Shown here: piece after piece, positions 26,217 through 35,285 of the stretch
How positions within the stretch are numbered: position 1 is the stretch's first letter
How the letters are laid out: the number at the start of each line of letters is the position of its first letter
Origin: Magnetovibrio sp.
GTDB taxonomy: Bacteria > Pseudomonadota > Alphaproteobacteria > Rhodospirillales > Magnetovibrionaceae
Length of the DNA: 64,000 nucleotides
Direction: 5' to 3'
Assembly: GCA_026196495.1 (NCBI GenBank)
Contig: JAPHSY010000030.1
Location: 1 to 64,000, forward strand
Notes under the pieces: model-generated
What the model was told of the DNA's origin: nothing
Databases searched by the model: none
The model's input: only the letters and a program-made list of their open reading frames with translations
Program-made: the position numbers and the translations under genes

Positions 26217-26582
26217 ATGCGGACTGTACGTTATTTTAGTGGTGGCTTGGTGGCTGATTTTGCCATCACCGATGTGTCATTTGATAAATTTTTGGCTGAA
26301 CTCAAAGAAGCCGAAGAAATTATCGATGGCTACGGTGAAGACGATTTGATGAAGGCCCGCACCATTTTGGATACCTTCATGGCCAGTGCCCAACATGATG
26401 AAAGCATTGAGCAAGGCGTTGGTGAAGTGTTGGCGGCCAGCTTCATCTGGAATTATTTCAACACCAATCCAGATGCATCCATTGTCATCGAAGGGGATAT
26501 TCTCATTTTTGATATGGATGGCACGCTAAGCACCGTGGAATTTGCATCTGTCAATGATGTGCAATTGTCCCACGACCACTAG
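26217..26582 (+). CDS. Conserved small acidic protein, unknown function
   Basis: 121 aa, strongly acidic and soluble. I do not recognise a domain. It starts VRYFSGGLVADFAIT after the initiator residues and has a helical acidic middle (LAELKEAEEIIDGYGEDDLMKA) split by a Gly, then ASFIWNYFNTNPDASIVIEG. An AAGAAGA ribosome-like stretch precedes the ATG at 26217. It sits 11 bp after hdaA, before a probable terminator, as the last gene of DUF2066-CDP-OH-perM-hdaA. The position suggests a link to replication or membrane homeostasis, but this is inference only. Confidence 0.65.
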   Translation: MRTVRYFSGGLVADFAITDVSFDKFLAELKEAEEIIDGYGEDDLMKARTILDTFMASAQHDESIEQGVGEVLAASFIWNYFNTNPDASIVIEGDILIFDMDGTLSTVEFASVNDVQLSHDH

Positions 26583-26602
26583 GTCGTCACACTTAAATAG
26601 AC

Positions 26603-26640
26603 GGCCTCCAGCCCTTATGAGTGGATTGGCGGCTTTTTGT
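26603..26640 (+). terminator. Probable terminator after the hdaA operon
   Basis: GCCTCCA (26604-26610) pairs with TGGA-TT-GGC (26622-26630) with a small bulge, followed by CGGCTTTTTG. It is imperfect but in the right place, between the small acidic protein gene and ppk1. Confidence 0.5.
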
Positions 26641-26791
26641 TTGTCAGGCATGACAATTGAAACCTAAGCGATTAAACTAGCACTAGAATTTCGTTCCCCT
26701 CGGCAAATGACCTGCCGGGAAGTTCTTGGATCATCTTACCCTGTTAAAGGGTTTTTCATTGTGTGCAGTGCGCTGCGCAAAGGTATTGGCT

Positions 26792-28936
26792 ATGAACACC
26801 ATCGATAATCCCCGGATCAATCTGTCTTCTACAGACCGTTTCATCAACCGTGAACTGTCGTGGTTGGCGTTTAACACACGGGTGATGGAAGAAGCCATGA
26901 ACGAGCGCCATCCGTTGTTGGAACGCGTCCGGTTTTTGAGCATTTCAGCAGCCAACCTGGATGAATTTTATATGGTTCGCGTGGCAGGTCTGAAAGGCCA
27001 AGACCGTGCGGGGATCCAAACCATGTCCGAAGATGGCCTGACCCCAGCCCAACAATTGGAAGCCATCAATGAAGCCGCACACCACCTGATGAAAAGTCAG
27101 CAAGATTGCTGGAAAACCCTAAAGGGATTGTTGCGTAAAGAGGGCATTAAAGTTCTTCAACACGAAGAAATGTCTGAACGTGACACCAAGTGGTTGGAAG
27201 GTTATTTTCTTGACCACATTTTTCCGGTACTGACGCCGTTGGCCATTGATCCGGCGCATCCGTTCCCATTCATTCCCAACTTAGGCTTTTCGCTGGTGAT
27301 GTTGTTGCAGCGCCGCGATACCAAAGAACACCTGCGCGCATTATTGCCGATCCCACATTTGATTGAACGCTTCGTGCGGCTACCGGGGTCTGCCATTCGC
27401 TTCATCCCCATCGAAGAAGTGGTGGAGATGTTTTTGGACCGCTTGTTCCCCAATTATGAACCCGTTCAAATCGGCAACTTCCGTATCATTCGTGACAGTG
27501 AAATGGAAATTGATGAAGAAGCCGAAGACTTGGTGCGGACTTTTGAAACCGCATTGAAACGCCGTCGTCGCGGGTCCGTAATTCGTCTGACCTTGAACCA
27601 AGGCATCACCGACGATTTGGCCACGGTCGTCAATGATGAACTGGATGTGGACGAAGAAGATGTATTTCGTCTTGGCGGTATCTTGGGCATGGCGGATTTG
27701 TCTCAGTTGATCGTCAAAGACCGTCCCGACTTGTTGTTTGAGCCGTTCAATGCGCGTTTCCCTGAACGTGTGCGTGATTTTGGCGGTGATGTGTTTCAGG
27801 CTATTCGCAAAAAGGATATGGTGGTTCATCACCCCTATGAAAGCTTTGATGTGGTGGTGCAGTTTGTGCGCCAAGCGGCACGTGATCCAAATGTGGTTGC
27901 GATCAAACAAACCCTGTACCGCACATCCAACGACAGCCCCATTGTTGAAGCCCTGATCGAAGCCGCAGAGGCCGGTATATCCGTCACCGCGATGGTGGAA
28001 TTGAAAGCCCGCTTTGATGAAGAAGCCAATATCCGTTGGGCACGTGATTTGGAACGTGCCGGCGTGCAGGTGGTTTACGGCTTCGTCGACAAAAAAACCC
28101 ACGCCAAAGTGAACTTGGTGGTGCGTCGCGAAGCCAAAGGCATGCGCGCTTATGTTCATTATGGAACGGGTAACTACCACCCGATTACGGCGAAGGTTTA
28201 TACCGATCTATCGTTCTTCACCTGTGATCCACAATTGACGGCGGATGCAGCGCGGCTGTTCAACTATATGACCGGCTATGCCAATCCCGAGGGTATGGAG
28301 AAACTTAGTTACTCGCCACTGACCATGCGCGATCATTTGGTGGAAGGCATCGAAGCCGAAATCAAAAATGCCAAGGCCGGGAAACCCGCAGGCATTTGGG
28401 CGAAGATGAATTCCGTGGTCGATCCGGTGTTGATCGATGCCATGTACAAAGCATCAAACGCGGGGGTGCAGATTGATCTGGTGATCCGCGGCATATGTTG
28501 TTTGCGTCCGGGTATCGATGGCCTGTCAGAAAACATCCGGGTGCGTTCCATCGTTGGACGCTATCTGGAACATTCGCGCATTGTTGCGTTTGCCAATGGA
28601 CAAGAGCTGCCGTCACGCAGTGCCAAGGTCTATATCTCTTCTGCCGATTGGATGCCGCGTAACTTGTATCGCCGGGTGGAGACTTTGGTTCCTATTGAAA
28701 ACTCAACCGTTCATCGCCAAGTTTTGGATGAAATTATGGGCATGAGCTTGCGTGATACCGAACAAAGCTGGACCTTGAACGCTGATGGATCGTATGACCG
28801 TGTAACAGATGCCAAAGATCCGCTGAACGTTCATCATTACTTCATGACCAGCGAGAGTGTTTCCGGGCGTGGGACTGGGACCAAGGGCAAAACGAACAAA
28901 AGTAAGTCTGGCAAAAAGTCAGAAAAGCAAAAGTAA
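26792..28936 (+). CDS. ppk1: Polyphosphate kinase PPK1
   Basis: 714 aa. PPK1 polymerises the gamma phosphate of ATP into polyphosphate through a phospho-histidine. The ATG at 26792 is preferred (AAAGG 9 bases upstream); the 22 extra upstream codons are not family-like. N-domain: [20 protein letters not shown] and [16 protein letters not shown]. Catalytic region: [19 protein letters not shown], then [20 protein letters not shown], which holds the phosphorylated His. C2 domain: [17 protein letters not shown]. The C-terminus is a Lys/Ser/Gly tail. ppx follows after 23 bp, giving a synthesis-hydrolysis pair. Confidence 0.96.
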   Translation: MNTIDNPRINLSSTDRFINRELSWLAFNTRVMEEAMNERHPLLERVRFLSISAANLDEFYMVRVAGLKGQDRAGIQTMSEDGLTPAQQLEAINEAAHHLMKSQQDCWKTLKGLLRKEGIKVLQHEEMSERDTKWLEGYFLDHIFPVLTPLAIDPAHPFPFIPNLGFSLVMLLQRRDTKEHLRALLPIPHLIERFVRLPGSAIRFIPIEEVVEMFLDRLFPNYEPVQIGNFRIIRDSEMEIDEEAEDLVRTFETALKRRRRGSVIRLTLNQGITDDLATVVNDELDVDEEDVFRLGGILGMADLSQLIVKDRPDLLFEPFNARFPERVRDFGGDVFQAIRKKDMVVHHPYESFDVVVQFVRQAARDPNVVAIKQTLYRTSNDSPIVEALIEAAEAGISVTAMVELKARFDEEANIRWARDLERAGVQVVYGFVDKKTHAKVNLVVRREAKGMRAYVHYGTGNYHPITAKVYTDLSFFTCDPQLTADAARLFNYMTGYANPEGMEKLSYSPLTMRDHLVEGIEAEIKNAKAGKPAGIWAKMNSVVDPVLIDAMYKASNAGVQIDLVIRGICCLRPGIDGLSENIRVRSIVGRYLEHSRIVAFANGQELPSRSAKVYISSADWMPRNLYRRVETLVPIENSTVHRQVLDEIMGMSLRDTEQSWTLNADGSYDRVTDAKDPLNVHHYFMTSESVSGRGTGTKGKTNKSKSGKKSEKQK

Positions 28937-28959
28937 GCATAACCGTATAAGGCATTAGA

Positions 28960-30477
28960 ATGTCCCCTGAACACCAACAGGGCCTCCCCACCGGTGATGA
29001 AAACGTCCGTAAAAAACATGGACGCGTCGCCGTCGTCGATATTGGTTCCAACTCTGTCCGTCTGGTGGTCTATGACGCACCGACGCGCCTACCTATCCCC
29101 ATGTACAATGAAAAAGCCCAATGTGCGTTGGGTCGTGGTTTGGGCGCAAGTGGGGTGCTCAGTCCCCAGGGTGTAGATTGCGCGCTCAGCTCCATAACGC
29201 GTTTCGCCGGATTGGCCGAAGCCATGGGTGTGGAAGAACTTCAATTGGTCGCTACTGCGGCTGTGCGTGATGCCAAAGATGGTCCCGAATTCGTTCAGGA
29301 CGTCAAAGACGCCATTGGTCGTGATATCCAAGTTCTAAGCGGTGAAGACGAAGCCAAGTATGCAGCTCTCGGTTTGCTGATGGGGGTTCCCCATGCCGAT
29401 GGCGTGATAGGGGATATGGGTGGTGGCTCGTTGGATTTGGTGGGGCTGAACAATGGCACCTTTAGCGAATCTGACACCTTGCCGTTTGGTCACTTGCGTT
29501 TGGGTGAAGCGTCCGAAGGTAACCCAGAACGTGCCCGCGATATCGTCACCGACGAAATGTCGAAGCTGAAATGGCTCAAGAGTGTGAAGGGGCGCACGCT
29601 GTACGCTGCGGGTGGGTCATGGCGTTCTTTGGCGCGCATCCTGATTGATCAGACGTCGTATCCTTTGCACGTGGTTGATAACTTCACCATGGATGCCGAA
29701 ACCGCATTAAAAATCCTCCACTTGATCAGTGGGGCAGGGCGCCATTCTTTGGATTTGATTCCCGGGGTGCCGAAAAAACGGATAGAGACTTTGCCGTTTG
29801 CTGCTGCCGCGTTGGAGGGCATGCTGCGTGTGACCGAAGCATCCAAGCTTCAGTTTTCCGGCTTTGGGATGCGCGAAGGTGTATTGTTGTCGTGTCTCAG
29901 CAACGAACTGCGCCTCCAAGACCCATTGATTGCCGCATGCAAAACCATGTCGGAACGCATGGGCCGTTTTTCGGTCAAGGGCCGTGAAATGTTGGAATGG
30001 ATGGCACCGCTGTACCCGGATGAAACCCAAGTGGAAATGCGTTTGCGTTATGCCGCATGTTTGATGAGTGATATCGGCTGGAACGAACATCCCGACTACC
30101 GTGCTGAACATTCGTTCCTCCGTGTCCTGCGCGTTCCGTTTGCGGGCCTGACCCATGCCGAACGCGCCCTGTTGGCAACAACGATTTATGTGCGCCAAAA
30201 CGGTGATTTGGGCGATCCACTGATTCGCCCGATTTTGGGGCTGTTGGATGTGGGCCAATTGTCGTGGATTAAAGTGACAGGCCTCGCCATGCGCTTGGGC
30301 CACACGATTTCAGGCTCCGCACCGGGCTTGTTGCCGCAAACCAAACTCACCTTGGGCAAAGAAAAACTGACCCTAGAGGTCATGGACCACCACCGCGATG
30401 CGCTGATCAGTGAAGCCGTGCGCAGGCGTTTAAAAACGCTTGGGCGTGCGCTAGGGGTTAAGGGGAAGGTTGTGTAA
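28960..30477 (+). CDS. ppx: Ppx/GppA exopolyphosphatase family protein
   Basis: 505 aa. It hydrolyses polyphosphate from its ends and/or pppGpp; the two activities cannot be told apart here. The ASKHA fold motifs are VVDIGSNSVRLVVYD (about 26-40), ATAAVRDAKDG (about 98-108) and IGDMGGGSLDLVGL (about 150-163). A C-terminal HD-like helical region follows (SDIGWNEHPDYRAEHSFL near 365). It is 23 bp downstream of ppk1, so both are likely expressed together, which would allow rapid turnover of polyphosphate. Confidence 0.92.
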   Translation: MSPEHQQGLPTGDENVRKKHGRVAVVDIGSNSVRLVVYDAPTRLPIPMYNEKAQCALGRGLGASGVLSPQGVDCALSSITRFAGLAEAMGVEELQLVATAAVRDAKDGPEFVQDVKDAIGRDIQVLSGEDEAKYAALGLLMGVPHADGVIGDMGGGSLDLVGLNNGTFSESDTLPFGHLRLGEASEGNPERARDIVTDEMSKLKWLKSVKGRTLYAAGGSWRSLARILIDQTSYPLHVVDNFTMDAETALKILHLISGAGRHSLDLIPGVPKKRIETLPFAAAALEGMLRVTEASKLQFSGFGMREGVLLSCLSNELRLQDPLIAACKTMSERMGRFSVKGREMLEWMAPLYPDETQVEMRLRYAACLMSDIGWNEHPDYRAEHSFLRVLRVPFAGLTHAERALLATTIYVRQNGDLGDPLIRPILGLLDVGQLSWIKVTGLAMRLGHTISGSAPGLLPQTKLTLGKEKLTLEVMDHHRDALISEAVRRRLKTLGRALGVKGKVV

Positions 30478-30480
30478 TAC

Positions 30481-30789
30481 ATGGAATGGGTAGCACCTTT
30501 TGTATCTTCCATTATTGGAGGGATCATCTCCGCAATGATATATGCGGAACGTGGACGTATATTGTTCCATATACGTCAAGCCGGGTTGCCTCTAAAATAT
30601 GCTTTCTGGCTATATGCGTTAGCGGGTGTCTCTTCGGCTATTGGTCTTCTGTTAACGGTGATAGATGTTCTATTTAGAATCGAAAATAAACAGGGATTTG
30701 ATGCTTTAAGTACTCAATTTATTACAATTGGGGTGTTCAGCTACCTAGTTGCTGAAGTTGTAGACAAATACTCAAAAGATAAAACATAA
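30481..30789 (+). CDS. Small AT-rich membrane protein, unknown
   Basis: 102 aa with three predicted membrane segments (about 5-22, 40-64 and 76-93) and a charged C-terminus (VDKYSKDKT). No family recognised. It starts 3 bp after the ppx stop, with GGGGAAGG inside the ppx end as a possible ribosome site. The codon use is visibly more AT-rich (ATA, TTA, AGA codons) than in ppk1 or ppx, suggesting a later arrival. The next gene is convergent. The coding status is likely but rests only on the intact frame and hydrophobic pattern. Confidence 0.5.
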   Translation: MEWVAPFVSSIIGGIISAMIYAERGRILFHIRQAGLPLKYAFWLYALAGVSSAIGLLLTVIDVLFRIENKQGFDALSTQFITIGVFSYLVAEVVDKYSKDKT

Positions 30790-30806
30790 GTGTTTTTTGA
30801 GTGGAA

Positions 30807-31436
30807 CTACTTCCGCCAAACACTCGCCAACCAAGGTTGTTGATCTCTTGGCAGTCCCTCAGGCCGATAGTAGTGATGCACTTCGGTAAACCCTGCCGTG
30901 GTGCAGAAGTCGCTCCAGGTTTCATAGTCGTGATATGCCCCGAAGCGCTCACCGTTATAGCCTTCTTCGTTTTGACCGCGGGGGTTTGAGCTGAAAAGGA
31001 CACCACCGGGTTTGAGGGCGGCATAGAGTTCGCCCAACACGCGGGGGAGTTCTTGGATGGGCACGTGGAACAAGCTAGCATTGGCGAAGACGCCGTCGAA
31101 GTGTTCATCTTTTAAATTCAGGGACAGGAAGTTTTGGTGCAGGACTTCACAGCCCGTTTCCGCGCGAGCCATTTTCACAAATTCTTCGGTGCCGTCCAGG
31201 CCCACGGCTTCGATGCCTTGGGATGTGAAGTAGACAAGATCACGCCCCGGACCGCAGCCCAAATCCAACACTCTGTGTGGGCCATCACCTTCCAGGGCCT
31301 CAATCAATGCCGTGTAGTTTTGTGTGACGTCATGGTCCCAAGTGCCCTCTTTGAAGCTTTGGGCCGTGGCGTTGTAATGCGACAGCGTGCGCTTGGTGAC
31401 GTGGTTGAGGTCGGGTTTATCAGGCAACGCGGTCAT
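30807..31436 (-). CDS. Class I SAM-dependent methyltransferase
   Basis: 209 aa from the ATG at 31436, which has AAAGG 7-10 bases upstream; it overlaps the end of the upstream ABC transporter gene by 17 bp. The Rossmann motif I is VLDLGCGPGRDLVYF (about 47-61), then AVGLDGTEEFVKMA, FDGVFANASLFHVP and LKPGGVLFSSNPRG. The fold resembles small-molecule methyltransferases of the UbiE/Methyltransf_11-25 type. The substrate cannot be assigned. Cotranslation with the ABC exporter suggests a shared role, but that is inference. Confidence 0.82.
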   Translation of the reverse strand: MTALPDKPDLNHVTKRTLSHYNATAQSFKEGTWDHDVTQNYTALIEALEGDGPHRVLDLGCGPGRDLVYFTSQGIEAVGLDGTEEFVKMARAETGCEVLHQNFLSLNLKDEHFDGVFANASLFHVPIQELPRVLGELYAALKPGGVLFSSNPRGQNEEGYNGERFGAYHDYETWSDFCTTAGFTEVHHYYRPEGLPRDQQPWLASVWRK

Positions 31437-33231
31437 CCTTTGCCTTTGGGCCCAAATCCACATCGAATTGCAATGCAGCCAAATGTGCGTAAAGCGGCGA
31501 TGTGGTCAGCAGTTCTTCGTGTGGGCCCAACGCCACAATGCGGCCGTGTTCCATCACCGCGATGCGGTCCGCGTTTACCACGGTGGCGAGGCGGTGGGCG
31601 ATGACCAATGTGGTGCGGCCTTTTTTCAAAGTTTCCAATGCTTGTTGCACCAAACGTTCGCTTTCGGCGTCCAGCGCGCTGGTGGCTTCGTCCAACAACA
31701 AGATGGACGGGTTGCGCAGCAATGCGCGGGCCAGGGAAATGCGTTGGCGTTGACCGCCGGACAGGCGCACACCTTTTTCGCCCAAAAACGTTGCGAAGCC
31801 ATCGGGCAGGGCGTCTAGAAATTCTGCTGCCGCCGCGGCCTCGGCAGCTTCGCGGACTTCAGTGTCTGTTGCGCCCGGGCGACCATAACGGATGTTTTCC
31901 AGTCCACTGGTTCCAAACAACACCGGGTCTTGGGGCACCAAGGCAAAGCGTTCGCGCAGGTGTTCCGGGTCGGTATCGTGGGCGTTTACACCATCGACCT
32001 GAACGGTGCCGCTGTCTGGGTCATAGAACCGCAACAACAATTGAAACACTGTGGACTTTCCTGCACCCGATGGACCGACCAGTGCCACGGTTTCACCCGG
32101 TTTCACGTCCAGTGTGAACGTATCCAAGGCGGCTTGGTTGGGCCGTGCGGGATAATGGAAGGTGACATTGTCAAACTTCATACGACCTTGGGCCGGGACG
32201 GGCAGGGTTTTGGGATAGGGCGGGGATTTGATTTCTGGTTCGGCTTCCAGCAATTCGATCAGGCGCTCGGTCGCACCGGCGGCGCGTTGCAACTCACCAT
32301 AAACTTCGCTCATCACACCGACGGATACCGCCACCAATGCGGCATAATACAGAAATGCGGCCAGTTCGCCGCCGCTGATCTCGCCGGTCAACATTTGGCG
32401 TCCGCCCACCCACAACACAACGCCGATGGCACCAAACACCAACAAGATGACCACGGCCATCAACATACCGCGGGTGCGAATGCGTTGTACGGCGGTTTCG
32501 AATGCATTGGCGACTTCAACCCCAAAGCGACCCCGGTCGACTTCTTCATGGGTGAAGGCCTGAACCGTGGACATGGCGTTGATGGTTTCTTCGGCAAAGG
32601 CTCCGACGTCGGCAACACGGTCTTGACTGGCACGCGATAGTTTGCGCACGCGCCGTCCGAAAATCAGGATTGGAAACACCACCACAGGCACCACCATCAA
32701 CACCATGGCGGTGAGGCCGGGATTGGTGATGAACAACATGATGATGCCGCCCACCAAATTGAGCATGTTGCGCAGTGCGACGGAGGCACTTGATCCGATC
32801 ACGGATTGTAAAAGCGTCGTATCCGTGGTCAGGCGCGACAGGACTTCGCCCGTTTTGGTGGTTTCAAAAAACCCGGTGTGCAGCGACAGCACGCGATCAA
32901 ACACGGCTTGGCGTAAATCGGCGACCATGCGCTCCCCCAACCACGACACCAGATAAAACCGTGCAAAGGTTCCTGCGGCCATAATGACCGACAGGCTCAG
33001 CAATAGGTATAGGGCCTGATCCAAGGCTGCGGCATCACCATCGGCAAAGCCACCATCGATCAGCTGCTTTAAGCCTTGGCCCAAGCCCAACACCGCCAAC
33101 CCAGTGATGACCAATGCACAGACAGCCAAGGCCACACGCGTCTTATAGGGCGCCAAAAAACCCGCGGTACGGCGAAGATACTTAAGATTTTGTCCTTTGG
33201 GACGATCAAATGCTTTTGCGTTTGAGGCCAA
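31420..33231 (-). CDS. ABC exporter, fused permease and ATPase (MsbA-like)
   Basis: 603 aa half-transporter with an N-terminal six-helix permease domain (about 30-320) and a C-terminal ATPase. Walker A is GPSGAGKSTVFQLL (about 390), then the signature RLSGGQRQRISLARALL, Walker B SILLLDEATSALD and H-loop VIAHRLATV. Such homodimers export lipids, peptides or drugs. The sequence fits the MsbA/LipidA-like exporters of alphaproteobacteria, but no lipid-specific feature is seen. It is the first gene of a pair with the methyltransferase, whose start overlaps its 3' end. Confidence 0.88.
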   Translation of the reverse strand: MASNAKAFDRPKGQNLKYLRRTAGFLAPYKTRVALAVCALVITGLAVLGLGQGLKQLIDGGFADGDAAALDQALYLLLSLSVIMAAGTFARFYLVSWLGERMVADLRQAVFDRVLSLHTGFFETTKTGEVLSRLTTDTTLLQSVIGSSASVALRNMLNLVGGIIMLFITNPGLTAMVLMVVPVVVFPILIFGRRVRKLSRASQDRVADVGAFAEETINAMSTVQAFTHEEVDRGRFGVEVANAFETAVQRIRTRGMLMAVVILLVFGAIGVVLWVGGRQMLTGEISGGELAAFLYYAALVAVSVGVMSEVYGELQRAAGATERLIELLEAEPEIKSPPYPKTLPVPAQGRMKFDNVTFHYPARPNQAALDTFTLDVKPGETVALVGPSGAGKSTVFQLLLRFYDPDSGTVQVDGVNAHDTDPEHLRERFALVPQDPVLFGTSGLENIRYGRPGATDTEVREAAEAAAAAEFLDALPDGFATFLGEKGVRLSGGQRQRISLARALLRNPSILLLDEATSALDAESERLVQQALETLKKGRTTLVIAHRLATVVNADRIAVMEHGRIVALGPHEELLTTSPLYAHLAALQFDVDLGPKAKDDRVA

Positions 33232-33382
33232 GTCTTAATCCAATTCAATAAGTTGTAAGCACAATATGGGTCGGAAATGGGGGGCGGCAACCTTCATTTC
33301 GTGTCAAAAAAATCCCTTTCAGTTGAAAACCAGCTTCCTAATTTCTATTTCTAAATGTGCTAGACAATTATGGGGCAAGACA

Positions 33383-33997
33383 ATGAGACATCTCTTCAGG
33401 GGGGGGACCCTGCCTGTTGTGTTGGCTGTTGTGGTGGGCCTATCCACCATCGGAGGCGCGGTCGCGTTTGACAAGAAGCAGGCCTTAGACAATCCTGCGT
33501 GGGGCATAAGCGCTAAAACTGGGAACTTAGTTCACAAGATTTCCCGCACGGCATTTCCAGATACCATCGGGCAGTTTCGTTTGGACGGTACGCACGTTCA
33601 CGACAATAACGGCAACAATGTCAGTGTTGATTATGTTGCCGGGACTGGTGCAGAAGCGGTCCATGCGACGATCTTTGTCAACATGGGCGAAACCAGACCC
33701 ATTGAACAATGTTTTAAGGTCAGCACCGTTGGACTGTCCTTGCGCAATGGCAATACAAAGCCTTACAAATCAGCGGATATTAAGCTTAAAACCAGAAATG
33801 GGCGCAATATGCCCGGCATGGCTGCTGCGTTTAAATTTCCGGCAAAAGATGGGGGTGAGAGCATGGATACACGCTTGTACGTGTTTAAGACCCAAGATGT
33901 ATTGGTGAAAGTTCAAACCGCACACAGTTTAAACAACCCCAAGGGCGGGGCACTTATTCACAAAGAGTTGTTAAAACTGATGAGTTGGCCACAGTAG
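33383..33997 (+). CDS. Secreted protein of unknown function
   Basis: 204 aa from the ATG at 33383 (GGGG 8-11 bases upstream), which starts a clear signal peptide (basic MRHLFRGG, hydrophobic core, cleavage near GAVAFD). The longer frame from 33266 would bury it. The mature part is beta-rich with one Cys (PIEQCFKV) and Gly/Asn-rich turns (HDNNGNNVSVDYVAG). No family recognised. The 3' end lies 5 bp from the convergent rnd gene. Confidence 0.65.
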   Translation: MRHLFRGGTLPVVLAVVVGLSTIGGAVAFDKKQALDNPAWGISAKTGNLVHKISRTAFPDTIGQFRLDGTHVHDNNGNNVSVDYVAGTGAEAVHATIFVNMGETRPIEQCFKVSTVGLSLRNGNTKPYKSADIKLKTRNGRNMPGMAAAFKFPAKDGGESMDTRLYVFKTQDVLVKVQTAHSLNNPKGGALIHKELLKLMSWPQ

Positions 33998-34002
33998 GAA
34001 AA

Positions 34003-35166
34003 TCAATCCCCGTTGGGGTTATCCAACAAGATGACTTTCTTGTTTTTGATGGCGAGGCCCATTTCACCGGAGCGCAATTTGAGAGCGGCTTCGCCAAAAA
34101 GATCATAGCGCCAGCCCTTCATGGCGTTGATGTCGGCGTCCTCACCATATGCGGCGATTTGGTCGATATCAGCGGCATTGGCGATGAGCTTTTGTGCTAC
34201 GCCTGACTGTTCGCAGATCATTTTCAAGAAAACTTTCAGTAAATCCGATACCGGACCGATGCCAGACGGCAGTTCCTGCTTTTTCACCGGTTTGGGCAGT
34301 TCGCTGTCTGGAACGGCTAGGCCCCGTTGCACGGCTTTGAGAATTTCTGCACCTTGTGGGCCTTTGGCCATGCGTTCGCCCAAGCCGCGGGTGCGGGCCA
34401 AATCACCTGGGTTCTTTGGGGCGTGATGGGCAATTTCCATCAATGCGTCATCGCGCAAAATACGGTTGCGTGGCATGTCACGGCGTTGGGCTTCGCGTTC
34501 ACGCCAAGCCGCCAGTTCTTTCAACAGCACAGCAACGCGTGGTTTGGGGTTGCGCGATTTGATGCGTTTGTATGCCAGTTCTGGATCACCTTCATAGGTG
34601 CTGGCGGATGTTAGAATATCCATTTCCGATATTAGCCATTCTTCACGACCGTTTTGTTGCAGTTTGTGAGAAAGCTTGCGGTAGGCATCGCGCAGATGCG
34701 TCACATCCGAAAGTGCATATGAAATTTGTTTGTCGGAAAGCGGGCGGCGCGACCAATCAGTGAAGCGCGATGATTTATCGATCCGCGCTTTGGTCAGCTT
34801 AGCGATGAGGTTTTCGTAACCCACTTGGTCGCCAAAACCACAGACCATGGCGGCAACTTGCGTGTCGAATAGGGGGGCGGGAACGCGGCCTGTTAAATGG
34901 AAGAAAATTTCCAAATCTTGGCGTGCCGCGTGGAAGACCTTCAATGTATCCGGGTCGTCCATCAGGTCGAACAGTGGGGCCAAATCAATTCCGGGTGCCA
35001 AAGCATCAATGGCGACGGCTTCATCGGGGCCAGCCACCTGGACCAAACAGAGCTGCGGCCAATAGGTGTTTTCCCGCATGAACTCGGTGTCCACGGTGAC
35101 AAAAGGCGTACCTTTGAGCGATTGACAGAACTGGAGAAGTTCGTGGGTCTGCGTGATTAAAATCAT
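34003..35166 (-). CDS. rnd: Ribonuclease D
   Basis: 387 aa. It is a 3'-5' exoribonuclease in tRNA and stable RNA maturation. The DEDDy exonuclease motifs are FVTVDTEFMRE, the Asp-Leu pair in RQDLEIFFHL, and YALSDVTHLRDAYRKL, carrying the Tyr and final Asp. An HRDC domain follows (about 205-290), with AAWREREAQRRDMPRNRILR. It is divergent from the histidine-kinase-like gene across 119 bp. An rnd-aspS neighbourhood is common in alphaproteobacteria; here one gene lies between. Confidence 0.93.
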   Translation of the reverse strand: MILITQTHELLQFCQSLKGTPFVTVDTEFMRENTYWPQLCLVQVAGPDEAVAIDALAPGIDLAPLFDLMDDPDTLKVFHAARQDLEIFFHLTGRVPAPLFDTQVAAMVCGFGDQVGYENLIAKLTKARIDKSSRFTDWSRRPLSDKQISYALSDVTHLRDAYRKLSHKLQQNGREEWLISEMDILTSASTYEGDPELAYKRIKSRNPKPRVAVLLKELAAWREREAQRRDMPRNRILRDDALMEIAHHAPKNPGDLARTRGLGERMAKGPQGAEILKAVQRGLAVPDSELPKPVKKQELPSGIGPVSDLLKVFLKMICEQSGVAQKLIANAADIDQIAAYGEDADINAMKGWRYDLFGEAALKLRSGEMGLAIKNKKVILLDNPNGD

Positions 35167-35285
35167 GATGGGATCGTTTCTACACGTTTTGAAACCGATT
35201 CGAAACCGTCAAATAAGTACCATTTGGATTTGTGGGATAAATGGTTAAACTAAACGCCTGATTCTAACGTGATTTTAGGCCCTAT

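Noticed and set aside
31930-32640. A 236-codon plus-strand frame over the ABC exporter
   Set aside because: It runs opposite to a clear ABC transporter with intact motifs and has no ribosome site or domain.
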